Assembly: GCA_050944915.1 (NCBI GenBank)
Contig: JBMNRY010000107.1
Span: 1-6,058 of the forward strand
Direction of reading: 5' to 3'
DNA: 6,058 nt
DNA from: JBMNRY01 sp050944915
GTDB lineage: Bacteria > Bacillota > Limnochordia > JAAZLZ01
Shown: in pieces, positions 1 to 5,359 of the stretch
Layout: each line of letters opens with the position of its first letter
Numbering within the stretch: the stretch's first letter is position 1
The notes under the pieces: generated by a model
The model's database searches: none
Told to the model about the DNA's origin: nothing
What the model saw: the letters and a program-made list of their open reading frames with translations, nothing else
Program-made: the position numbers and the translations under genes

Positions 1-2
1 GG

Positions 3-743
3 ACCCGCTTTTGGGATCAATTCGCCCCCACCTATGGAAAGATCAACGATGCCTTAAGGCCTCTCCATGAACAAGTCGTCGAGCTGTGGCAGCGGGAAGG
101 GTTGATCAACAAAGACACCCACGTCCTCGATATCGGCTGTGGACCGGGCACCTATGGGCTGCCTTTAGCTAAGCTTACGGCCAAGGTGACGGCCCTCGAT
201 GAAGCGCCGGGGATGCTGGCGACCTTCATGGCCCAGGCGGAAAAGGATGGTATGAATAATATTGAACCGGTCTGCCTTTCGTGGCGGCCGGGGTTGTATC
301 ATCGGGAATTCGATTTTGTTTTGGCGGCCGATTCCCCCGCCATCGTCGATTGGGCTACCTTAGAGGCTATGCATAAGGCCAGCCGCGGTTATTGTTGTCT
401 GATTTATTCCATGGGGGGAGGACCTAGTTTCCGGAATGATTTGTGGCAATCTGTCATGGGCTATCCCTTAACTAAATCCCCCTTCGATCTTAGCTATCCC
501 TTTAATCTTATCTACCGGGCAGGCTATTACCCCGAAGTCCGCTTTATCTCCTTTGAGTATATCTACCGGGAACGGCCGGAGATTATGTTTCGCAACTATC
601 AAACCTATATGGAGATCTTCGGCCAAAGGGGGCCCCATGTGGATGGAATCCTAAAGGAAAAAATCAAAGGCCGCACCGTTGGCGGCCTCTTTGAAGAAAA
701 GGTCCTTCGTCGTTTAGGGATCATGTGGTGGTCGGTAGATTAA
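3..743 (+). CDS. Class I SAM-dependent methyltransferase (5' end cut by window edge)
   Basis: This is a cytoplasmic Rossmann-fold methyltransferase that uses S-adenosylmethionine; its substrate cannot be told from the sequence. The reading frame is open to the left edge, with 246 codons visible. The first visible residues (TRFWDQFAPTYGKI) are the usual N-terminal helix of this family, so only a few to about twenty residues are probably missing. The TTG at 102 is internal and should not be taken as the start. Motif I is VLDIGCGPG at visible residues 41-49. The acidic residue that binds the SAM ribose is Asp66 in VTALDEAPGML. The C-terminal half (PVCLSWRPG, then the LAADSPAIVDW stretch) resembles clostridial methyltransferases of unassigned substrate. 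It is transcribed towards the minus-strand operon, ends in TAA at 741-743 and is followed at once by a hairpin terminator. Family confidence is high, substrate unknown. Confidence 0.9.
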   Translation, partial: TRFWDQFAPTYGKINDALRPLHEQVVELWQREGLINKDTHVLDIGCGPGTYGLPLAKLTAKVTALDEAPGMLATFMAQAEKDGMNNIEPVCLSWRPGLYHREFDFVLAADSPAIVDWATLEAMHKASRGYCCLIYSMGGGPSFRNDLWQSVMGYPLTKSPFDLSYPFNLIYRAGYYPEVRFISFEYIYRERPEIMFRNYQTYMEIFGQRGPHVDGILKEKIKGRTVGGLFEEKVLRRLGIMWWSVD

Positions 744-937
744 GGGCCCTCCATGGCCCTCTTTTCTTCCAGATAACGGTTCATGGCCCGATCAAAGGTT
801 TCCGAAGCCCTTAAGACTTCCAGGGAGCTGTGATCCCCACGGGTCTCGTCGAAGACACGATACAGGTGGCGGCGGGCTCCTTCCATCTGCCGCCAAGAAG
901 CACGCAGTTTTCTGGCCTTCCTGGGATCGCGATCCAT
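740..937 (-). CDS. Small Spo0E-like protein (putative Spo0A~P phosphatase family)
   Basis: This 65-residue, highly charged protein is probably two helices and matches the layout of the Spo0E aspartyl-phosphate phosphatase family. Those proteins are short helical hairpins that dephosphorylate Spo0A~P and so hold back sporulation. The N-terminal helix has an LR...M..ARRHLYRVF pattern (about residues 11-28). After a loop comes VLRASETFDRAMNRYL (41-56), which aligns with the family signature S-Q-E-L-D-x-L-I followed by a conserved Tyr. Ser45, Asp49 and Tyr55 are kept, but QEL is replaced by ETF, so this is a divergent member. The ATG at 937 is preceded by GGGGTGA. An internal ATG at 886 has no such site. 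It lies 68 nt downstream of the GGDEF-HD-GYP gene with no convincing promoter or terminator between, so it is probably the last operon gene. It could be an unrelated helical small protein. Confidence 0.55.
   Translation of the reverse strand: MDRDPRKARKLRASWRQMEGARRHLYRVFDETRGDHSSLEVLRASETFDRAMNRYLEEKRAMEGP
743..769 (+). terminator. Intrinsic terminator of the methyltransferase gene
   Basis: AGGGCC (743-748) and GGCCCT (755-760) form a perfect 6-bp GC-rich stem around a 6-nt loop. CTTTTCTT follows directly on the plus strand. It begins on the last base of the methyltransferase stop codon and lies entirely inside the 3' end of the convergent Spo0E-like gene. On the minus strand the same stem is followed by TAATCTACC without a clear T tract, so it should work mainly rightwards. 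The stem is short and was judged by eye. Confidence 0.6.
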
Positions 938-940
938 AGG

Positions 941-947
941 TCACCCC
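941..947 (-). promoter_or_regulatory. Ribosome binding site of the Spo0E-like gene
   Basis: GGGGTGA lies 3 nt before the ATG at 937. Aligned to the full AGGAGGTGA consensus, this puts the GGAGG core position 6 nt from the start, a normal distance. It favours this start over the internal ATG at 886. Confidence 0.6.
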
Positions 948-1005
948 ACCCTTATTCGATAATCAAGCTTACCGCCGTCCCCCCCAAAATCTGCCAGGGC
1001 GGTTA

Positions 1006-3318
1006 TTACCCGTTGGCCGCGGCCACTTCCTGAAGGTAACTATCGGTGGCCATGGAAGCCAAGAACACTTGAACTAGATAAGGGTCAAACTGGCTGCCGG
1101 CACATCGGGCCAGCTCTTTCAAGGCCAGGTCATGGGACCGGGCCCGTTGGTAAGGCCGGTCATTAGTCATCACATCATAGGCATCGACGATGGCCAGGAT
1201 CCGGGCCCTTAAGGGGATTTCCTGCCCCTTTAATCCCCGGGGATAACCCCGACCATCCCACCATTCATGGTGGTAAAGGATATCCTCGGCGATATGGGTC
1301 AATTCCGGCGAGGCTAAACAGATTCGGTAGCCGATTTCCGGATGTCTTTTCATCTCCTCCCATTCCTGCCGGGAAAGCTTCCCCGATTTGTTTAGAATGC
1401 CATCATCCACCCCCACTTTGCCGATATCGTGCAGGACACATAAAAGGGAAAGGGCATCGAGTTCATCGGCCGTTAACCCTAGAATTTCCCCGAAACGGAG
1501 GATGATGGGCTGCAGCCGCATGGAGTGATTTTCCGTTTCCGGATCCTTTTCATTGACCACATGGAGAATGGTGGCGATTAAAGAGTTGCGGGAACTCCTG
1601 CTCTCCAGCATCTTATGCTGATACATCTTTTGTTCCGCTTCCCGCAAAATCTGGTAGACATCTTCCTCCATGGTTGTTCTCGTCGCCGCGCCCAGGGAAA
1701 GATCCACCTTCCACTGTTCACTTTGTCCTTCCCGGATATAGGCGCTGATCCGCTCCACAATCTCCTGGGCCTTTCGCCCATCGGTTTTGGGCAGCAGAAT
1801 CGCGAATTCATCGCCACCCCAACGGGCAATGATATCTTCCCTCCGACAGACTTGTTTCAGACTACGGGCCACATCGATCAACACCTGATCGCCCACCTGG
1901 TGGCCAAAGGTATCGTTAACCAGCTTTAACCCGTTGACATCCCCCAAGATGATGCTCAAGGGTAACTGGCGGGCACAATTTAGCCGAGCCAGCTCCTCTT
2001 CGAAAAAGGCCCGGTTGTACAACCCTGTGAGGCTGTCCCGAAAGCTTAGATTTTTGATCCGGGCCTCCATGGCCTTTCGTTCGCTGATGTCATAACAAGC
2101 TCCCATGTAACCGGCGAACCGCCCTTCCCCATTGTAGAAGGGATAAGCATAATGGACGATCCAGCGGTACTTACCATCGAAATGCCGTAGTCGGTATTCC
2201 ATTTCCACCGACTGGCGCAACTCCCAAGCCGCTGTTAGTTTGCTTCGACAACCTTCCACATCATCGGGATGGATGTTGTCCCACCAGCCCTGGCCGAAAT
2301 TAACCTCGGGGCTACGACCGGTGAAGATGACCCAGTTCTTGTTCACATAATCGCAGTTTCCCAGCCGGTCGGTGCGCCAAAGCATCGCCGGGAAATCCTC
2401 CAGCATCCTTAAGTAGTCATCCCGGGAACGGCGCAATTCCTGCTCCGTTTCCATGCGGATGGAAATATCTCGGACGATGCCTTCGTAAACCAACTGTCCG
2501 TACTCCTCATCATAGGTACGCCGGGAGTTGATCTCCACCCAGATCTCCTGTCCATCTCCCCTTTTCAAGCGGGTGACGTACTTTTGATAAGTATCTTCGG
2601 GATGGGGTCGTTCCACCCAGGAGAAGTATAATTCGGTGGTGATATCGACCTTCATCAAGGCTTCCCGGGAAGGGTAACCCAAAAGGCGAACTAAGGCTGG
2701 ATTAACCTCTAGGAACTTCCCTTCCGGTGTACTGCGGTACATCCCATCGGGGGCATTCCAAAACATGAGGCGATAACGCTTTTCCCTGCTAATGAGGGCC
2801 CGATCCAGCTTAGCCATGGGCTCCCCGCGGGTGGCATAGATCCCTAACAAAACTCCTTTAGAGGAAAAAACAGGGACGGCCTCGATGAGCCACCAACCTC
2901 CTTCTCCACCGAAGAGTTCTTCTTGGGGACGGCCGATAGCCAGGGCCCGATGGAAGAGACAATCTTCCCGCAACGGCTTACATTCCCGACAACCCCGCAT
3001 GGTAGCACAATCAATGATGCCTTGGGTCCGGGCCCGTTGGTTTCTCCAGCGCATGCGTAGCTGGGGGTCGAAAAAAAGGACCGGTTGATGGAACTGGGCG
3101 GAGATTTGAGTCGGGATCTGTTCCCCGACCCAGTGTTGCCCTAACCAAAACCGGATCAAACCGTTGCTAAGCAGGACAATTAGAAGCAGGGGATCCCAGC
3201 TTTGCCACTGCCAAAATCGGACTGCCTCCGTCATGACTGTAAATCCTACCCGCAGGGAAAACCAAAGGAGTAACCCGAGGATTACCTCCTTGGCCATTGG
3301 TTTTTGGCCTGCCCCCAT
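1006..3318 (-). CDS. Membrane-anchored PAS-PAS-PAS-GGDEF-HD-GYP protein (cyclic di-GMP synthase/phosphodiesterase)
   Basis: This protein of about 770 residues should both make and degrade cyclic di-GMP at the inner face of the membrane. From the ATG at 3318 the order is: two membrane segments (about 12-31 and 43-59); a PAS-like domain (about 77-168) with Cys104, 110, 113 and 120; two PAS domains (about 177-285 and 298-413); GGDEF (about 418-575); and HD-GYP (about 577-765). The GGDEF motif is intact at 501-505, with an RxxD inhibitory site (RRED, 492-495) exactly five residues before it. HD-GYP has HDIGK from His630-Asp631, His659, His683-His684, GYP at 691-693 and Asp712. Glu594 lies four residues before His598. 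The frame also opens at an ATG at 3339, but GGTGAG stands 7 nt before the 3318 ATG and nothing comparable precedes 3339, so I prefer 3318. The gene ends in tandem TAA codons. It lies 11-32 nt after the 60-residue gene, in one operon. Confidence 0.95.
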   Translation of the reverse strand: MGAGQKPMAKEVILGLLLWFSLRVGFTVMTEAVRFWQWQSWDPLLLIVLLSNGLIRFWLGQHWVGEQIPTQISAQFHQPVLFFDPQLRMRWRNQRARTQGIIDCATMRGCRECKPLREDCLFHRALAIGRPQEELFGGEGGWWLIEAVPVFSSKGVLLGIYATRGEPMAKLDRALISREKRYRLMFWNAPDGMYRSTPEGKFLEVNPALVRLLGYPSREALMKVDITTELYFSWVERPHPEDTYQKYVTRLKRGDGQEIWVEINSRRTYDEEYGQLVYEGIVRDISIRMETEQELRRSRDDYLRMLEDFPAMLWRTDRLGNCDYVNKNWVIFTGRSPEVNFGQGWWDNIHPDDVEGCRSKLTAAWELRQSVEMEYRLRHFDGKYRWIVHYAYPFYNGEGRFAGYMGACYDISERKAMEARIKNLSFRDSLTGLYNRAFFEEELARLNCARQLPLSIILGDVNGLKLVNDTFGHQVGDQVLIDVARSLKQVCRREDIIARWGGDEFAILLPKTDGRKAQEIVERISAYIREGQSEQWKVDLSLGAATRTTMEEDVYQILREAEQKMYQHKMLESRSSRNSLIATILHVVNEKDPETENHSMRLQPIILRFGEILGLTADELDALSLLCVLHDIGKVGVDDGILNKSGKLSRQEWEEMKRHPEIGYRICLASPELTHIAEDILYHHEWWDGRGYPRGLKGQEIPLRARILAIVDAYDVMTNDRPYQRARSHDLALKELARCAGSQFDPYLVQVFLASMATDSYLQEVAAANG

Positions 3319-3325
3319 GGAAATT

Positions 3326-3331
3326 CTCACC
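3326..3331 (-). promoter_or_regulatory. Ribosome binding site deciding the start of the GGDEF-HD-GYP gene
   Basis: GGTGAG with 7 nt before the ATG at 3318. The longer ATG at 3339 has only AAGAAGACGGGGG before it, a poor match. The site is evidence for the shorter, 770-residue protein. Confidence 0.6.
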
Positions 3332-3350
3332 GGCAGCATCCCCCGTCTTC

Positions 3351-3533
3351 TTAAGTTGTTTCCGACTTGTCTAGGAGCCGGATCCTCTGGGCCCAGCAGA
3401 CCAGTAACCCCTTAATGAGGGCCCATCGACTACCTGGTTGATAAAGGGTGATCTCCCGCAGGGCCCTGATTTCTGCTTCCGTCAAAGGGGTGCACTCCCT
3501 TTCCTCACCAGGCCAATGATAGGATTCAGCCAT
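3351..3533 (-). CDS. 60-residue protein of unknown function, coupled to the chemoreceptor gene
   Basis: I do not recognise this protein. Its ATG overlaps the chemoreceptor stop in ATGGCTGA (3526-3533). GGGGAG lies 7 nt before it, inside the end of the chemoreceptor gene. This is the classic layout for translational coupling and the main reason to believe the gene. It fills almost all of the space between the chemoreceptor and the GGDEF-HD-GYP gene. The N-terminal third is polar and acidic ([13 protein letters not shown]). Residues 17-30 ([14 protein letters not shown]) look helical. After YQPGS, residues 36-55 form a second, partly hydrophobic helix ([20 protein letters not shown]) that seems amphipathic rather than membrane-spanning because Lys41 interrupts it. 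There is no signal peptide, and the two cysteines (14 and 46) form no metal motif. Context suggests a helper or partner of one of its neighbours, but that is inference. Confidence 0.7.
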   Translation of the reverse strand: MAESYHWPGEERECTPLTEAEIRALREITLYQPGSRWALIKGLLVCWAQRIRLLDKSETT

Positions 3534-5127
3534 GTCGCTTCTCCCCTGTCTGGAAAAAGGTTGTCAATCCCCGCATTTTTTCTGCCATGTCGCTTACCAT
3601 AGCGCTGGATGCGGCCACCTGTTCGGTGGAAGCCGATTGTTCTTCGGTGATCGCCGCCAGCTCTTGGCTGCCGCTGGCCAGTTGACTCATCCCGCCGGAT
3701 ACTTCCTCCACATGGGTTAGGACACCTCGAACGGCCTCTAAAATCCCGTGGAGGATTTCTGTTCCCTGCTTTACAGCATTGACGCTGGTTTCCACCTGTT
3801 GGGCACCCGCAGCCATATCCTCGACCACATCGGCAGTTTCCCCCTGCATCTTGCCGATGAGTTCTGTAATCTCTTTGGTGGCCTGGGCCGACTGCTCCGC
3901 CAGTTTCCGTACTTCCTCGGCCACCACCGCAAAGCCCTGGCCCGATTCACCGGCCCGGGCTGCTTCGATGGCTGCGTTGAGGGCCAAAAGATTAGTCTGA
4001 TCGGCGATAGATTCGATGATGGCCACAATACCGCCGATCTCCTGGGAGCGCTGACCGAGGGCTGCTACCCCTTGGGCTAGTTCTTCCACCCGAGTCTGGA
4101 GGGCTTCCATTTGGGCTGCCGCCAGGGCCACGCCACCTTCTCCTTCTTCGGCCAAAGCCGATATTTTCAAAGCTGCCGCCGACATATCTTGGGTACTCCG
4201 CTCCATGGTCTGGAGGGTGGCGGCAAATTCATTGGCGGTGTTGGCCACTTCCGTTACGGAAGCTGTAGCTCCTTCCAGGGAGGCGGAAGTGCTTTGGCTG
4301 GCCTCGGCTAAAGTCCCCGCGGCCCTGATCACCTCAGCGATGACATTTTCCAACCGGGAGATGGTTTCGTTGATATCCCCGGCCATTTGGCCAAATTCAT
4401 CCTCCTGGCTCACCTCTACCCGTACCGTCAAGTCTCCTTGAGCCAGGCGGTTGGCGACCCGTTGGATAGCCAGGATGGGACGGGCGATAGCCCTGGTCGT
4501 TTGCAGACCGGTAAACATTGCTAATAAAGTCACTATTATTATTCCCGAAATGAGACGGCTGGTCATGGACTTCGCTTGCCTCTGACCATGTTCAAAATCG
4601 GCACCAGCCTCGGCTACTTCACTGGCCACCAACCCATCGATGGTTTCCAAGAGCCTTTGTCGGGCTTGGCGGGCATTCGTCGTCGCTTGTACAGCCCCTA
4701 GCTGGTCACCCCGGCGGGACAAATCGAGGATGGTGTTGATATGGGCGTAATACTCCTCAAATCCCCCTCGAATCTCTTCCAGCAAACGGGCCTGCTCCAC
4801 CCTGGGGTTAGTGCGAGAATAGTTCTCCAGGGCCTCCTCCAACCGCTTCCGGCTAGCCTCAATGGTCCCCTCCAGTTGATTCATCTCCCATTCCTCAAGG
4901 GCTGTGATGTGTTGATAAACCGTTAGACCGATGGTCTGGAAGGCAACCTCGGCGTTTAAAGCTGCTTCTACTCCTAAGGTCGTCTCCTCATACAGACTTT
5001 GCCCAAGGCGGGCTAGCTGGTTGATATTTACTAAGCTATATGTACCGAGACCGACCAAAACGAGGACGACGAAGATAACCGATCCGATCAGCTTGCTTTG
5101 AATTTTGACATTTTTGAGGAAGTTCAT
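3526..5127 (-). CDS. Transmembrane methyl-accepting chemotaxis protein (4-helix-bundle sensor, HAMP, signalling domain)
   Basis: This is a classic chemoreceptor of 533 residues that would report an extracellular signal to CheA/CheW. TM1 is about residues 11-34. An extracytoplasmic helical sensor of the 4HB_MCP type follows (about 35-188). TM2 (about 190-209) leads into HAMP (about 211-262, with Pro217 and DEFG at 243-246). The coiled-coil signalling domain runs from about 265 to 522, with the hairpin tip [20 protein letters not shown] at 374-393. The C-terminus ([10 protein letters not shown]) lacks an NWETF-like CheR tether. The frame extends upstream to a GTG at 5220, but the added 31 residues are not receptor-like. 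The ATG at 5127 begins the typical [14 protein letters not shown] and has AAGGAG 9 nt before it, so I place the start there. It is the first gene after the intergenic region, and its stop overlaps the next start. Neighbouring cyclic di-GMP genes suggest a possible role beyond flagellar taxis. Confidence 0.95.
   Translation of the reverse strand: MNFLKNVKIQSKLIGSVIFVVLVLVGLGTYSLVNINQLARLGQSLYEETTLGVEAALNAEVAFQTIGLTVYQHITALEEWEMNQLEGTIEASRKRLEEALENYSRTNPRVEQARLLEEIRGGFEEYYAHINTILDLSRRGDQLGAVQATTNARQARQRLLETIDGLVASEVAEAGADFEHGQRQAKSMTSRLISGIIIVTLLAMFTGLQTTRAIARPILAIQRVANRLAQGDLTVRVEVSQEDEFGQMAGDINETISRLENVIAEVIRAAGTLAEASQSTSASLEGATASVTEVANTANEFAATLQTMERSTQDMSAAALKISALAEEGEGGVALAAAQMEALQTRVEELAQGVAALGQRSQEIGGIVAIIESIADQTNLLALNAAIEAARAGESGQGFAVVAEEVRKLAEQSAQATKEITELIGKMQGETADVVEDMAAGAQQVETSVNAVKQGTEILHGILEAVRGVLTHVEEVSGGMSQLASGSQELAAITEEQSASTEQVAASSAMVSDMAEKMRGLTTFFQTGEKRHG
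3541..3546 (-). promoter_or_regulatory. Ribosome binding site of the 60-residue gene, inside the chemoreceptor CDS
   Basis: GGGGAG, 7 nt before the ATG at 3533, lies within the last codons of the chemoreceptor. Strength and spacing are both good. Together with the overlapping stop and start codons, it supports the small frame as a true gene rather than chance. Confidence 0.65.
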
Positions 5128-5136
5128 CAATCCGCT

Positions 5137-5142
5137 CTCCTT
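5137..5142 (-). promoter_or_regulatory. Ribosome binding site deciding the chemoreceptor start
   Basis: AAGGAG (within GAAGGAGAG, 5135-5143) lies 9 nt before the ATG at 5127. It settles the start at 5127 rather than the upstream in-frame GTG at 5220. Confidence 0.8.
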
Positions 5143-5144
5143 CA

Positions 5145-5183
5145 AAGGATTTCTACCCGGGGCCAGAGAGAATAAAAATCCTT
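5145..5183 (-). promoter_or_regulatory. Leader hairpin 2, adjacent to the chemoreceptor ribosome binding site
   Basis: AAGGATTT (5176-5183 on the minus strand) and AAATCCTT (5145-5152) are perfect 8-nt inverted repeats around a 23-nt loop. They end one base before GAAGGAGAG. A CTCTC run in the loop is also complementary to GAGAG next to the binding site, so an alternative fold masking that site is possible. No poly-T tract follows, so it is not a terminator. Its role is not known. Confidence 0.35.
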
Positions 5184-5188
5184 CCCCA

Positions 5189-5230
5189 TGACCTCCTAGG
5201 GGACAATCTCCCTTGTCCACCGCTAGGTCA
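5189..5230 (-). promoter_or_regulatory. Leader hairpin 1, enclosing a perfect AGGAGGT
   Basis: On the minus strand TGACCT (5225-5230) pairs with AGGTCA (5189-5194), and GGACAA (5213-5218) pairs with TTGTCC (5201-5206) around a 6-nt GGGAGA loop. The two stems are separated by a symmetric 6x6 internal loop. The outer stem takes up the 3' half of a perfect AGGAGGT (5191-5197), which stands 1 nt before an ATG at 5189. That ATG opens a frame of 15 codons (stop 5142-5144), but the spacing is shorter than ideal. The fold matches none of the cyclic di-GMP riboswitch consensus patterns I know. Confidence 0.35.
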
Positions 5231-5283
5231 CAGGTCAGGAAAAAGTAAAAAATATCACGAAGTTAGAGGATTTTCTTGGGTTA

Positions 5284-5312
5284 AATATACACGATTCTAC
5301 ATTATCATGCAA
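5284..5312 (-). promoter_or_regulatory. Candidate sigma-A-type promoter for the chemoreceptor operon
   Basis: TATATT (5284-5289, five of six matches to TATAAT) lies exactly 17 nt downstream of TTGCAT (5307-5312, three of six matches to TTGACA) in an AT-rich stretch. Transcription would start near 5277 and give a leader of about 150 nt. The -35 is weak. I found no good match to the motility sigma factor pattern (TAAA-N15-GCCGATAA) or to sigma-54 sites. Confidence 0.45.
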
Positions 5313-5359
5313 GGTTATTTTTGGAAAAACTATGAATTCTTTAAAGAGTGGAGGGGTGT

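Noticed and set aside
102..743. Methyltransferase starting at the TTG at 102
   Set aside because: The frame is open to the window edge, and the 33 upstream codons encode the expected N-terminal helix (FWDQFAPTYGKI), so the TTG is internal.
938..1002. A separate promoter for the Spo0E-like gene
   Set aside because: Only a weak TTTTGG/GATTAT pair with 18-nt spacing is visible on the minus strand, not enough to call.
971..1003. ACCGCC/GGCGGT hairpin between the GGDEF-HD-GYP and Spo0E-like genes as a terminator
   Set aside because: The stem is only 6 bp with a 21-nt loop, and neither strand has a T tract after it. It may be a minor processing or folding element.
1615..1929. Plus-strand open frames opposite the GGDEF-HD-GYP and chemoreceptor genes (also 2885-3088, 3748-4080, 4111-4441, 5348-5702)
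   Set aside because: They are antisense shadows of strongly supported domain-encoding genes, with biased composition, no family resemblance and no convincing ribosome binding sites.
5128..5220. N-terminal extension of the chemoreceptor to a GTG at 5220
   Set aside because: The extra 31 residues do not resemble a receptor N-terminus, while the ATG at 5127 has AAGGAG at 9 nt and the family's typical MNFLKN start.
5128..5283. Cyclic di-GMP riboswitch in the chemoreceptor leader
   Set aside because: I looked for the conserved GEMM-I core and for a pseudoknotted class II layout and could not match either; the hairpins present have other sequences.
5334..5347. GAATTC and the 10-bp palindrome TCTTTAAAGA after the cyclase stop as a terminator
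   Set aside because: The palindrome is AT-rich with no loop and no following T tract; it could be an operator, but nothing supports that.
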